Shown: positions 34,540 to 43,455, counted from the first letter of the stretch. The stretch is DNA of 64,000 nt from Alphaproteobacteria bacterium (GCA_021774335.1 JAJFJD010000043.1:124001-188000); one strand, 5' to 3'. A program made the numbers and translations. Notes: generated by a model not told the origin, from the sequence alone.

Positions 34540-35910
34540 CTACCCACGCACGTCTTCGTAATCGATCGGGAACATCTCGGTCGGCGTCTTTGGCTCGACG
34601 ACATGATAGACGTTGAATCGGTAGGCTGGGCCGCATTCGATATCCGACGGCGAGAAGGGGAACGCCATGTTGCCCTCCTTGCAGAGACGCCCCGGAAAAT
34701 CGTTATGCATCGTATTCACCCGCGCGACCGATAGAACCGCGTTCGCCGATTCCTGGTCGTCCGCGATGACCTCGACCAAAATGCCGAGTTCATGCCCCGG
34801 ACTGTCGCTCAGCGGCTCGCGCTCGGCCATCACACCGTCACGGCCATAGGTCCGGAAGTTGAGGTGATACTTGTCGGGCGTGACGCCGAGCGCTGCCGAT
34901 TTCTGCATCACATTCTCGCGTACGATCTCAAGGTAATCTTCATATCCTGCAATCAACACCGGGTCGCGGGTGCCGCAGATCGTGATCGCGCGATAGCCGA
35001 TCAGTTCGGCGCCCTCGATCTTGACCGTATACTTGTCGTCCGGGATCCACTTCATCCCGGAGATGCGCGTCGCCCTATCCGACACCGCCTCGAACACACA
35101 GTCGGATGCATCGAGCACACCGCCCGGCTCCTGAAAGATCGTCGGACTGGAATTTTCATGCAGACTTTGATTGGCGACCGACTCCGGCGTGCAGTAGCGG
35201 ATCGGGTTGGGTGACTCGCAAATCACGCCGCCGTCTTCGGTGATCGTGACATGGATGCAGTCATGCGCTTTCGGCCAAGCACTGGCACCCGCACATTCGA
35301 GCATCTTGCCCGCATACCAAGCCGGGGCTGCCTCGGTCTGCGCGCGCATGGCGCAGGCGGCGAAGGGCGCGGGATCGGTGCTGCGACCGCCGAGCACGAC
35401 CAGCGCGCCTTGGTCCAGCGCCTCCATATACGGTTCCGTTCCCATGCAGCCGACGATCCGTTCCGCCTTATCGACCGTCTCGGCGTCGAGCGGCGGCACG
35501 TTGCGCATCGATTTTACCGTGCCCGCCTCCAACTGCTTCTTAACCCAAGCCTTGTCCTGCTCGGCATGGATCGTCGCCATCTTGAAGGACAGGCCATCCT
35601 CGCGGGCGATCTCGCGCACAATGTCGGCCATGACCTCGAGATGCGGCTCGCCGCCGGCACCGCCGCAGGTGCCGACCGTCACGGGAATGTTGTGCTTTAC
35701 CGCGGCACGTAGCATCAGTTGGATGTCGCGCTTCATCGCCAACCGCGAGTTCAAGGTCTTGCCCGAGCCAAGATAATGCGGACCCGGGTCGACGCTACCG
35801 CCGTCGACGCCGAGCATGTCGACGCCCATCTCGATGCCGCGTTCCAGGGATTCTTCGGGATAGCCGTATCCCAAGATGCCACTGGTCGAAAGCAGCCGGT
35901 AGTCGCCCAT
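34540..35910 (-). CDS. AtuA-family protein (DUF1446, acyclic terpene utilisation)
   Basis: A 456-residue protein of the AtuA family, named for the acyclic terpene (citronellol/geraniol) utilisation cluster of Pseudomonas. Typical parts are the N-terminal ILGYGYPEESLERGIEMGVDMLGVDGGS, the VTVGTCGGAGGEPHLEV motif near residue 77 and IVGCMGTEPYMEALDQGALVVLGGRSTDPAPFAA. The role of AtuA is unknown even in Pseudomonas. It is the upstream gene of a pair with DUF4387. No other atu genes are here, so terpenes are not implied; the family occurs with CoA transferases in many catabolic contexts. Confidence 0.85.
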   Translation of the reverse strand: MGDYRLLSTSGILGYGYPEESLERGIEMGVDMLGVDGGSVDPGPHYLGSGKTLNSRLAMKRDIQLMLRAAVKHNIPVTVGTCGGAGGEPHLEVMADIVREIAREDGLSFKMATIHAEQDKAWVKKQLEAGTVKSMRNVPPLDAETVDKAERIVGCMGTEPYMEALDQGALVVLGGRSTDPAPFAACAMRAQTEAAPAWYAGKMLECAGASAWPKAHDCIHVTITEDGGVICESPNPIRYCTPESVANQSLHENSSPTIFQEPGGVLDASDCVFEAVSDRATRISGMKWIPDDKYTVKIEGAELIGYRAITICGTRDPVLIAGYEDYLEIVRENVMQKSAALGVTPDKYHLNFRTYGRDGVMAEREPLSDSPGHELGILVEVIADDQESANAVLSVARVNTMHNDFPGRLCKEGNMAFPFSPSDIECGPAYRFNVYHVVEPKTPTEMFPIDYEDVRG

Positions 35911-35980
35911 CGCATATGCTCCGTGTCGGTTATGTCATTTGTTCAGGTTAGATGAATCGGCCTCGACATGGCAAAACTTC

Positions 35981-36850
35981 TCAATGAGGCCGGTCGCCCC
36001 GGACAAGTGCCCGGTACAGTTTTCGGTGCTGCGAGTGATCGTAATCGAACTGGGCCTGGTGCAATGCCGACCGGTTGTCGACGATCAGCATGTCGCCGAG
36101 TTTGTATTCGTGGGTGTAGGTGAATTCGGGCTTGATCGCGGTTTCCAGCAATTCGGCCAGGAATTCCTGCGTTTCCGCCGGCTCCATGCCAAGGATTTTT
36201 TCGGTCTTCCCGGTGTGAAACCAGATCGCTTTGGTGCCGCGTTCGGGATGGGTGCGGATCAGCGGCTGGATCATCAGCCCAGCGTCGGATTCCTGTTGCG
36301 CCTTGAGGATATCGGGATTGGCGATCTTGGCCCGCGCACTGCTGATCAGCGTATTGGCCGTCTGCATCCCGTCGAGGCGCTTGCGAAAGTCTTCGGGCAA
36401 GGCCTCAAAAGCGGCGCGCGAGTTGCACACTGCCGTGCCGCCGCCGCTATCGGGCAGCGCCACGGGATAGAGCGAGGTGAACTTAGGCGGACGCTCCTGG
36501 TTGGTGTGATCCGTATGCCAGGTCGAATTCTTTGCCACCTTGGCCTGCTTGCCGGTGCTGTCCTTATGGCGGTTCGACAGGACGCTGATCAGCGGCTCGC
36601 CGGGTGCGAGGTAGAGCCGGTTCTGATCTTCCATCAACTCCCCGAATAATTCAGCCGCCGCCCGGAATTGCGATGCCGTGAAGTCCTGCGCCCGAATGAC
36701 CAGTGCGACGTTATCGACCAGGGCATCGTAAAGCTGCTGGCGCGTCGCTTCGTCGATCGGTTCGCGCAGATCGATACCGGTCACTTCGGCGCCGATATGC
36801 TCTTTGATCTTGGTGATTTTCAGGGTGCGGTCTTCGGCAAGCACGCTCAT
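35981..36850 (-). CDS. TauD/TfdA-family dioxygenase (3)
   Basis: A 289-residue Fe(II)/2-oxoglutarate oxygenase. The metal ligands are H112-x-D114 (TWHTDHTNQERP) and the His in DNRSALHQAQFDYD, and the terminal YRALVRGDRPH carries the oxoglutarate Arg. The ATG at 36850 has GGAGG in front; the long open frame beyond it is antisense to the Rid gene. It lies 70 bases upstream of the AtuA gene on the same strand and may lead that operon. The substrate is unknown. Confidence 0.88.
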   Translation of the reverse strand: MSVLAEDRTLKITKIKEHIGAEVTGIDLREPIDEATRQQLYDALVDNVALVIRAQDFTASQFRAAAELFGELMEDQNRLYLAPGEPLISVLSNRHKDSTGKQAKVAKNSTWHTDHTNQERPPKFTSLYPVALPDSGGGTAVCNSRAAFEALPEDFRKRLDGMQTANTLISSARAKIANPDILKAQQESDAGLMIQPLIRTHPERGTKAIWFHTGKTEKILGMEPAETQEFLAELLETAIKPEFTYTHEYKLGDMLIVDNRSALHQAQFDYDHSQHRKLYRALVRGDRPH

Positions 36851-36964
36851 GGGGCGATTCCTCCGGGTCGTGGATGGTCCGCTATTATCGCATATTCTTC
36901 TGTATTCTGTCGCATGCGGCCGCCTGTGGTAAAATTCCGGCCAGCGCCGAAGGAGAATACCGCC

Positions 36965-37357
36965 ATGAAACGCACGCAATATGCGTCCGACTATCAGAAG
37001 TCCCGATCCTACGCCCCTGCCGTGGTGACCGAGGGCGGCAAGACCGTGTGGCTCGCCGGGTTGCTCGCGGCGGACGACGAAGACGGCAATTCGCTTGCCG
37101 GCGATTTCGGGGCGCAAGTACGCTGCGTGTTCCGCAAGATGGCACGGCAGATGGAAGAGGTCGGCGGCAGTATCGACAACGTGGTCACGATGACCGGCTT
37201 CATCACGGAGGTGCGCTATAACCTGGACTTCGTCGAGATTCGAAAAGAGTTCTTCAGCGACGACAGCTACCCGGCCTCGACACTGGTGACGGTACAGGCG
37301 CTGAACCGGCCCGAAGCGATGGTCGAAATCACCGCCACCGCGGTCATACCGGAATAA
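36965..37357 (+). CDS. Rid-family (YjgF/YER057c/UK114) protein lacking the key Arg
   Basis: A 130-residue Rid protein, the usual length, starting at 36965 behind GAAGGAGA. Enamine/imine deaminases of the RidA class depend on Arg105 in a FPARSxVEV-type motif; here the segment is YPASTLVTVQAL with Ser at position 105. This places it in one of the Rid1-7 subgroups, which mostly lack measured deaminase activity. It is divergent from the third TauD-type gene and may act on an unstable product of that pathway; inference only. Confidence 0.88.
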   Translation: MKRTQYASDYQKSRSYAPAVVTEGGKTVWLAGLLAADDEDGNSLAGDFGAQVRCVFRKMARQMEEVGGSIDNVVTMTGFITEVRYNLDFVEIRKEFFSDDSYPASTLVTVQALNRPEAMVEITATAVIPE

Positions 37358-37565
37358 CGATAGCCCAGACTGGAAGCAAAAACGGCATCCAACCGAGGCC
37401 ATCTGGCGCGCGCGGCCGTGGCCGCATCGAATTCGCATTGAATGATAACGACATTCAAATTTGTGTCGATATCATCCGTCATGCCGACGCGACGCGTTTG
37501 TAACCTGAATGTCTTTAGGGTCCGCGATCCAACGTAATCCACTGCATGATAAGGAGCGAATTCAT

Positions 37566-38258
37566 ATGAGCAATGAAGGCCTGACCCAATGCTGTTGTAC
37601 TCCGGGTAGGTTCGAAGACCCCATCACGATGACGCCTTTTCCCGCTGCCAATTTGCCGGCGGCAGGCGATCAAAATCGATTCTCAGTTCTGCTGGGCGAT
37701 GACGGAAATCTTTACGTCTCCGACGGCGCTCAGTGGACCCAAGTCGGCGCCAGCGGTGCGGATTTTTCGGCCGTCGCGGCTTCGGCAAAATATCAAGCCT
37801 TCCGGCTGGTGATCCGTAATGAAGGCGGCACGATTCAGCACTTCATAACCACGCCGTTTAATGGCCTTTTTAGCTCACCATTTGCGAGTCCCGGCAGCTT
37901 GGCCAACAAAGTTAACAACGCAAGCAGTACGCCGACGGCAACGCCTATCGGTGCGATTGCGACCTTAACACCGACGAATGGCGCGATGATCCCCAACGAC
38001 GGACTCATCCCGGGTGCATTGATTCTCGACACGGCCGCTTTCTCCAATGGCGACTGGACCGGGACGTGGACGATCGCAAGCAACACAGTAACAACCTTCA
38101 AAACATTGACCCCATCGTTCATCGAAGAATCGATCAACGGCGTCAGCCGGTTGCGAATGTATATCGTTGGGAAAACGTCAACCAACAACACTGATCGATG
38201 GGACCAGTTGGCAATCGGTGAATCGGTCGCAATCGACTACGCGGGATTCATGACCTAA
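37566..38258 (+). CDS. Orphan protein of unknown function, tail-fibre-like segment
   Basis: I do not recognise a family for the whole 230-residue product. The N-terminus has a CCC triplet (GLTQCCCTPGRF). Residues 41-56 (LLGDDGNLYVSDGAQW) resemble short repeats seen in phage tail and virion proteins. The remainder is rich in Ser, Thr, Asn and Ala with no signal peptide or membrane helix. The start at 37566 has a strong AAGGAG, and a near-perfect terminator follows about 100 bases after the stop. This makes a self-contained one-gene unit, AT-richer than its neighbours. It is probably acquired, possibly of phage origin. Confidence 0.6.
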   Translation: MSNEGLTQCCCTPGRFEDPITMTPFPAANLPAAGDQNRFSVLLGDDGNLYVSDGAQWTQVGASGADFSAVAASAKYQAFRLVIRNEGGTIQHFITTPFNGLFSSPFASPGSLANKVNNASSTPTATPIGAIATLTPTNGAMIPNDGLIPGALILDTAAFSNGDWTGTWTIASNTVTTFKTLTPSFIEESINGVSRLRMYIVGKTSTNNTDRWDQLAIGESVAIDYAGFMT

Positions 38259-38355
38259 GTGCGCTCGCAAAGGAAATATCCCGACTGAACGAGAATTCTC
38301 AATACTCGTTCGCTGATAATTATCCACTGCTTATAGAGCCACGAGAATTGAATCG

Positions 38356-38382
38356 GGGGCGCTCCGTTGGAGCGCCCCTTTA
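38356..38382 (+). terminator. Intrinsic terminator of the orphan gene
   Basis: A perfect 10-base stem GGGGCGCTCC/GGAGCGCCCC with a 3-base loop GTT (38356-38378) is followed by TTTA. The stem is symmetrical, so it can also slow leftward transcription from the other side. Confidence 0.85.
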
Positions 38383-38408
38383 CCAACCATCAGCGGGAAC
38401 ATCCCGGT

Positions 38409-39416
38409 CTAATCGTTCGGCCTCGGTCGCCGCGATTGTGGTCCTTCCCATGATTCGGGGTTCAGCACGAAGGGCGGCAGGTCGCCGCGCACGGCGGTCA
38501 GCAATTGATCGACGGCGTTGACCGTCATGCGCTTGGTCGTCTCCGTGCTGAGGCCCGCGGTATGCGGCGTCAACACGATCCGCGGATGATTGAGGATCCG
38601 GTGACCAGCGGGCAGCGGTTCCGGCTCGTACACGTCGAGCCCCGCTCCCGCCACGTGGCCTGAATCGACGGCGTCGGCCAACGCGTCCAGATCGAGCGTT
38701 TGCCCTCGCGACGTGTTGACCACGAAAGAACCCTTCGGCAGAGCGGCCAGCGCGTCCGCATCGACGATCGCGCGGCTGGTTTCCGTCAGTTCCGGGCAGA
38801 CGCATAACACCTCGCACTCGCCCAGCATTTCCTGCAGATTGCTGCGCCGCTCTACTTCGGCGAGTGCGGCAAGGCGCGGGTCGACATAGGGGTCGTAGCC
38901 AAGCACGCGGCAGCGGAAGGCGAGGCGCAGCTTGCGCGCCAGTTCGGTGCCGATCCAACCGAGCCCGATTATACCGACGGTCTTGCCTTCGAGTTCGTAG
39001 AGTCCCAGGCCGCTGCGTTGATCCCAGCCACTGCCGTCGCGAGCCGCGGCATCGCTCCACATCAGGCGTTTCATCGTCGCCAGCACCAGCATCAAAGTGT
39101 GTTCTGAAACGGGAATGCGGCCGAATCCCTGGTTGTTCACGACCAAGACGCCACGTTCAGTCGCCGCCACGATGTCGATTTTGTCGTAGCCGAAGCCCGA
39201 CGTGGACACGACGACCAGATCGTCGGCGGCATCGAGAATTTCGGGCGTCACGGTTTCCGGGTAGCGGACCCAAAGCCCCTTTGCATCCGGCAATGCCGCC
39301 ATCAGGTCGTGAGGGTCGCTCGAATCGACGACCGTAACGTTTACGCCGGCTGCCTCGAGTTGCTGTTGGCCGCTCGGATCATACATCGGGCGCCACAAGA
39401 CGATCTTTGGTCCCAT
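38409..39416 (-). CDS. D-2-hydroxyacid dehydrogenase, SerA-like
   Basis: A 335-residue NAD-dependent 2-hydroxyacid dehydrogenase. The nucleotide motif is GIIGLGWIGTELARKL, and Arg (VNTSRGQTLDLD), Glu (DVYEPEPLP) and His (LTPHTAGLS) form the active site. It is a single gene, convergent with the orphan gene and its terminator. It is only distantly related to the similar enzyme at 26270-27235, so the two probably act on different acids. The specific substrate is unknown. Confidence 0.9.
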   Translation of the reverse strand: MGPKIVLWRPMYDPSGQQQLEAAGVNVTVVDSSDPHDLMAALPDAKGLWVRYPETVTPEILDAADDLVVVSTSGFGYDKIDIVAATERGVLVVNNQGFGRIPVSEHTLMLVLATMKRLMWSDAAARDGSGWDQRSGLGLYELEGKTVGIIGLGWIGTELARKLRLAFRCRVLGYDPYVDPRLAALAEVERRSNLQEMLGECEVLCVCPELTETSRAIVDADALAALPKGSFVVNTSRGQTLDLDALADAVDSGHVAGAGLDVYEPEPLPAGHRILNHPRIVLTPHTAGLSTETTKRMTVNAVDQLLTAVRGDLPPFVLNPESWEGPQSRRPRPND

Positions 39417-39540
39417 TGATTTTCGTTCTCCCTGTACCCGCCGCGCTCACGGCCCGAGCCATCCTAGTTCATTCGCCTGAAATATCGAAAACCGTCCGCG
39501 TCCACGCCCCGGGCGGCGAAAAATGACAGAGAAACAGACA

Positions 39541-39583
39541 TTGAAGTTTCTCTTTTATGACACTTATCTTAGGCGCATATAGA
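39541..39583 (+). promoter_or_regulatory. Candidate promoter of the CDP-alcohol phosphotransferase operon
   Basis: Two overlapping -35/-10 pairs with 17-base spacers are visible: TTGAAG (39541)/TTATCT (39564) and TTATGA (39555)/TATAGA (39578). Both point to a start between 39575 and 39590, about 60 bases before the gene. Confidence 0.4.
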
Positions 39584-39643
39584 CGATCAAATTGCCTGAC
39601 CGGTCGCCCGGGCAGCCCCACGACAGCACGAGATCATCCCGCC

Positions 39644-40318
39644 ATGGCCGACATTGATCCCGATTTTCAGCTGGAAAAACCGACGCACCTGTTTCCGTTG
39701 GTCCGCCATCTATCCTATCCGTCGAGCTTGGCATTAAACCATCTGCCGGTCACGCCGAACCAGATCACCGCCGTGTCGATGGTGTGCGGTCTCAGCGGCG
39801 CATGGATGCTGCGCCATGACGATTATCTCAGCACTCTGATCGCCGCGGTCCTATTGGTCGCGTGCTACGTGCTGGACAACAACGACGGCGAGATCGCCCG
39901 GCTGAAGGGCCTTGCATCAGAATTCGGCAAGCGGTTCGATACTTTCGTCGACTGGATCGTGCATGCGGCGATATTCATGTGTCTGGGATGGGGCGTCGCG
40001 GAGAAGTCGGGCAACGACATCTGGTTTTGGTTCGGCGTCGCGGCGGCCGTTGGCGGCACCATCAACTACATCATCGATACTATCCGGGACACCCGCGAGA
40101 AGGCCGCCGGGGTCGAGAAGATCGAGGACGGGCCCGACCAAACCACCGGCGACCGCATGGTGTTTTCCTCGCGGGTCGTGCGGACGGATTTTTGCTTCAT
40201 CGTCCTGGTCTTGGCGCTGATCGATGCCGTTTGGCTGTTGCTTCCCGCATCAGCGATCGGGGCGCAAGTGTACTGGGGTCTGCAATTCGTCAAGAACTTC
40301 CGCCGCCACCATGTTTGA
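39644..40318 (+). CDS. CDP-alcohol phosphatidyltransferase-family membrane protein
   Basis: A 224-residue integral membrane enzyme. The full family signature D-x2-D-G-x2-A-R-x8-G-x3-D-x3-D is present at residues 78-103 (DNNDGEIARL... to FDTFVD), so the catalytic aspartates D78, D81, D99 and D103 are intact. Such enzymes transfer a phosphoalcohol from a CDP-linked donor to another alcohol, making phospholipids or related molecules in the inner membrane. The ATG at 39644 begins the homologous region. The gene overlaps the next one by 8 bases, which suggests a tight functional pair. The alcohol acceptor is not known. Confidence 0.85.
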   Translation: MADIDPDFQLEKPTHLFPLVRHLSYPSSLALNHLPVTPNQITAVSMVCGLSGAWMLRHDDYLSTLIAAVLLVACYVLDNNDGEIARLKGLASEFGKRFDTFVDWIVHAAIFMCLGWGVAEKSGNDIWFWFGVAAAVGGTINYIIDTIRDTREKAAGVEKIEDGPDQTTGDRMVFSSRVVRTDFCFIVLVLALIDAVWLLLPASAIGAQVYWGLQFVKNFRRHHV

Positions 40319-41312
40319 CGGCGCACGCGCCTTTCGCCCTTTTCAGTTCCTCTTCTTGGTCTGCGGGCTCGGTTTTCTCGGCATCATCCTGTGGAACACC
40401 GACCTGCAATCGGTCTCGCAGTATGTGGCCGCCATCGGTTGGGGCATCCTGCTGGTGTTGGCGGTCTACATGCTCGCCTTCCTGGCCGACACCGCGTCGT
40501 GGCAAACCGTCATCCGGAACGAATGGCTGAAGGGTCTCGGGTTCTACGCCCTCTGGAAAATCCGCATGGTCGGCGCCGCGTTGAACCGCGTGACCCCGGT
40601 CTTCGGGCTGGCGGGTGAACCGGTGAAAGCGATCCTGCTGCGCAAATTCCACGGCATGGACTATCAGGAAGGTGCGGCATCGCTGGTGGTCGCCAAAACC
40701 GCCAACCTGATCGCGTTGGTGATTTTTCTGGCGATCGGGCTGGCCACCGCCTTGACCTTCGACCTTCTTCCCAAGGGCTATAACTGGGGGGCGATCGCGG
40801 CCCTCGCCACACTCACGCTTGGCATATTCGCCCTGTTCCTCGTGCAGCGCCTGAAACTCAGTTCGGCCACTGCGTCCTGGCTATCGCAGCGGCGCTTCGG
40901 CCGTCCCATCGCCAAAGTCATCGTGCAGATCCACGCGTTGGATCAGCGCCTCGTCGAAAGCTATACACGCGACCGGCGGCGCTTCGCCCTGTCGATCCTG
41001 CTGACGCTCGTCAACTGGTTGCTGGGTGCGGTCGAGCTGTGGGTGACGCTGTGGTTCATCGGCGAGCCAATCACGCTGGTCGAAGCTCTCTGCGCCGACG
41101 CCGCCGTCGAACTGGTGCGCGCGGCGACATTCTTCATCCCCGCCACCATCGGCACCCAGGAAGCGGCCCTGGTGCTGGTACTCGGCCATATCACCGGCCA
41201 GCCGTCGGTTGGCCTCGCCGTTGCCGTCATTCGCCGGTTCCGCGAACTCATCTGGGTCGTCTGGGGATTCGCCATCGGCTGGTTCGGCTTCAGGCCGCAG
41301 AACGCGGCCTAG
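40311..41312 (+). CDS. Lysylphosphatidylglycerol synthase-TM/flippase-like membrane protein
   Basis: A 333-residue protein with about eight transmembrane helices that matches the uncharacterised flippase-like region of MprF (PF03706 type). Typical features are TPVFGLAGEPVKAILLRKFHGMDYQEGAASLVVAKT and the later ATFFIPATIGTQEAALVLVLGHITG. It lacks the cytoplasmic aminoacyltransferase domain of MprF. The start at 40311 lies inside the end of the phosphotransferase gene, implying coupled translation. It probably moves the lipid made by that enzyme across the membrane; this is inference. Confidence 0.82.
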   Translation: MFDGARAFRPFQFLFLVCGLGFLGIILWNTDLQSVSQYVAAIGWGILLVLAVYMLAFLADTASWQTVIRNEWLKGLGFYALWKIRMVGAALNRVTPVFGLAGEPVKAILLRKFHGMDYQEGAASLVVAKTANLIALVIFLAIGLATALTFDLLPKGYNWGAIAALATLTLGIFALFLVQRLKLSSATASWLSQRRFGRPIAKVIVQIHALDQRLVESYTRDRRRFALSILLTLVNWLLGAVELWVTLWFIGEPITLVEALCADAAVELVRAATFFIPATIGTQEAALVLVLGHITGQPSVGLAVAVIRRFRELIWVVWGFAIGWFGFRPQNAA

Positions 41313-41395
41313 ATCACCCGCACGCGTTCGCGCCGCCCACCATTTCGCATTATTGTCGAGATGATCCCAACCGGCATGGAAGGACCGCCTCAACG

Positions 41396-42133
41396 ATGAT
41401 CAATTGGACCGAAGACGAGAGTGTTATCGACGGTGTGGCCGAGCGCGCTATTACGGTCGAACGCACGGGCGCGGCAATCCCCGGCGTATTCTGGCGCCCC
41501 GCCGCCGCCGATACCGCCACACCACTTGTCCTCATGGGGCACGGCGGCAGCGGTCACAAGCGCAACGAGCGGATGACCATGCTGGGCCGGCTGTTCAGCG
41601 GCACCTATGGCTGGTGCGCCGCTTCGATCGACGGTCCGGTGCACGGCGACCGCGGACCGGTCACGAACAGCGGTGATGCGGAATACCGGGCGTTGTGGCA
41701 GCGGGACAATCCGGTGCAGGAGATGATCGACGACTGGAAAGCCGTGCTGGATGCCCTGTTGGTGCTCGACGGCGTCGATCCCGCCCGTATCGGCTATTGG
41801 GGCCAGTCGATGGGCACGATGTTCGGCCTGCCTTTCGTCGCGAGCGAAGCGCGGGTGAAAGTCGCCATCCTCGGCAAGGCCGGGATGACTGGCATGAGCC
41901 CGACCCGCAGCGGCATCGCCCCCACTTTCGAGAAGTTCGCACCGACGGTGTCGCAACCGGTCTTGTTCAATATGCAATGGGACGACGAACGGTTCGACCG
42001 CGACGGACAAATCGACCTGTTCGACCGGATCGGATCGGCGGACAAGCGGCTGCACGCCTATCCCGGCCTGCACTCCGCGAACGGTCCCGATGCATTCGTC
42101 GCACAGGCGGATTTCCTAAAGCGGTATCTTTAG
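41396..42133 (+). CDS. Alpha/beta hydrolase, dienelactone-hydrolase-like
   Basis: A 245-residue single-domain hydrolase. The oxyanion loop is LVLMGHGGSGHKRNERM, the nucleophile S138 sits in WGQSMG, and Asp (NMQWDDERFD) and His (YPGLHSANGP) complete the triad. It starts 84 bases after the flippase-like gene and could share its transcript. The coding end overlaps the convergent MaoC gene by 4 bases, so no terminator separates them. It would cut an ester or similar bond in the cytoplasm; the substrate is unknown. Confidence 0.82.
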   Translation: MINWTEDESVIDGVAERAITVERTGAAIPGVFWRPAAADTATPLVLMGHGGSGHKRNERMTMLGRLFSGTYGWCAASIDGPVHGDRGPVTNSGDAEYRALWQRDNPVQEMIDDWKAVLDALLVLDGVDPARIGYWGQSMGTMFGLPFVASEARVKVAILGKAGMTGMSPTRSGIAPTFEKFAPTVSQPVLFNMQWDDERFDRDGQIDLFDRIGSADKRLHAYPGLHSANGPDAFVAQADFLKRYL

Positions 42134-42564
42134 AGCGCCTGCTCCAACATTTCACCGACCATCACAACGTCCCCATGCTGGTTGGTGGACTCGATCTCGA
42201 AGCGGATACGCTTGCGTTCGTCGATCTTCTCGACGAGACGGATGACCGTGGTGATCGTGTCGCCTGCAATCACCGGGCGGATGTATTTCGACGACGTCGA
42301 CAGAAGCGCGGTGCGAATCTTGTAACGCTCGCAGAACTGGACCAACGGCCGGGACATCAGTGCGGTGGTCATCACGCCATGCGCGATGCGATCCGGGAAT
42401 GGCGTGTTGGCGCGGGCCCAATCGCCGTCCATATGGATCGGATTGAAACTCTGGATCGCGCCCGCGAAGGCGTCGATCGCCGCACCATCGACAAGTTGGG
42501 AACTCGATTCGGCCGCGCCCAAGGGAAGCGACTCGTATGTTCCGGTCCAAGATTCGATCGTCAT
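42130..42564 (-). CDS. MaoC-like hot-dog protein without the catalytic Asp
   Basis: A 144-residue single hot-dog domain of the MaoC/R-hydratase family. The hydratase motif G-D-x-N-P-(I/L)-H appears here as QSFNPIH, so the active-site Asp is Ser39 while His44 is kept. It may therefore be a thioesterase-like, binding or non-catalytic partner rather than an enoyl-CoA hydratase. It ends in a 4-base overlap with the convergent hydrolase gene and is divergent from the short-chain dehydrogenase gene. Confidence 0.78.
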   Translation of the reverse strand: MTIESWTGTYESLPLGAAESSSQLVDGAAIDAFAGAIQSFNPIHMDGDWARANTPFPDRIAHGVMTTALMSRPLVQFCERYKIRTALLSTSSKYIRPVIAGDTITTVIRLVEKIDERKRIRFEIESTNQHGDVVMVGEMLEQAL

Positions 42565-42656
42565 GTTGGTGATGCCTCGTGTTGTTGGTCGGCGCGTATT
42601 GGTTTTGGCTGCACACCCCTCATGTTACCATCGTCCAACGCACAGGGAGGAACCCG

Positions 42657-43436
42657 ATGATCCTGAAAGACAAAGTCGTCCTCGTCACCGGTTCCGGCGC
42701 CGGGATCGGTGAAGCTATTGCCATCGCCATGGCGGAGGCAGGCGCGCAGGTCGTGTCGGCCGATATCGACGGCGCCGCCGCACAAAAGACCGCGGACGCG
42801 GCGGCGGCGTTCCAAGCAAAGACGCTGGCGCTTGAGATCGACGTCGGAAACGTCGCCGAAATCGACGCGATGGTCGGCCGCACCGTCGACGAACTCGGCC
42901 GGCTCGACATCATCGTGAACAATGCGGGTGTCACGCGCCGCGCCTATATCATGGACCTGACCGAAGAAGACTGGGACCGCATCCACCGCGTCAACGCAAA
43001 GGGCGTGTTCTTCTGCCTGCAGCGCGCGGCTCGAACGATGATCGAGCAAGGCGAAGGCCGCATCATCAACATCGCCTCGATCGCCGGACGCGGCTATGCC
43101 GGCACGTCGAACGCGGCCTATGCGGCGAGTAAGGGTGCGGTGATCGCGCTGACCAAAACCGCATCGCAGCAGCTCGGGCCGCACAACATCAACGTGAATG
43201 CGATCTGTCCGGGCGTCACGCGGACGCCGCTGAGCGACCGGAACCTCGCCGTCCGGGCCGAGGAACAGGACGTCAGCCTGGAAGAGGCCTTGAAGAACCA
43301 TCTCAAGCCGATCCCGATCGGCCGCGCCAACCAGGCGGAGGACATCGCCGCGATGGCGGTCTTCCTCGCCTCGCCCGGCGCCCGCAACATCACCGGCCAG
43401 GCGTATAACGTCGATGGCGGCTTGGTGTTGAGCTAG
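42657..43436 (+). CDS. Short-chain dehydrogenase/reductase (SDR, FabG-like)
   Basis: A 259-residue classical SDR. The cofactor motif TGSGAGIG is at 11-18, NNAG is present, and the catalytic Ser (NIASIAGRG) and Tyr-x3-Lys (AAYAASKG) are in place. It would oxidise or reduce a hydroxyacyl or sugar alcohol with NAD(P). The start at 42657 follows GGGAGG; the earlier in-frame ATG (42579) is outside the family alignment. It is convergent with the MmgE/PrpD gene. Confidence 0.9.
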   Translation: MILKDKVVLVTGSGAGIGEAIAIAMAEAGAQVVSADIDGAAAQKTADAAAAFQAKTLALEIDVGNVAEIDAMVGRTVDELGRLDIIVNNAGVTRRAYIMDLTEEDWDRIHRVNAKGVFFCLQRAARTMIEQGEGRIINIASIAGRGYAGTSNAAYAASKGAVIALTKTASQQLGPHNINVNAICPGVTRTPLSDRNLAVRAEEQDVSLEEALKNHLKPIPIGRANQAEDIAAMAVFLASPGARNITGQAYNVDGGLVLS

Positions 43437-43455
43437 GCGATCCCGCTGCCGGGTG

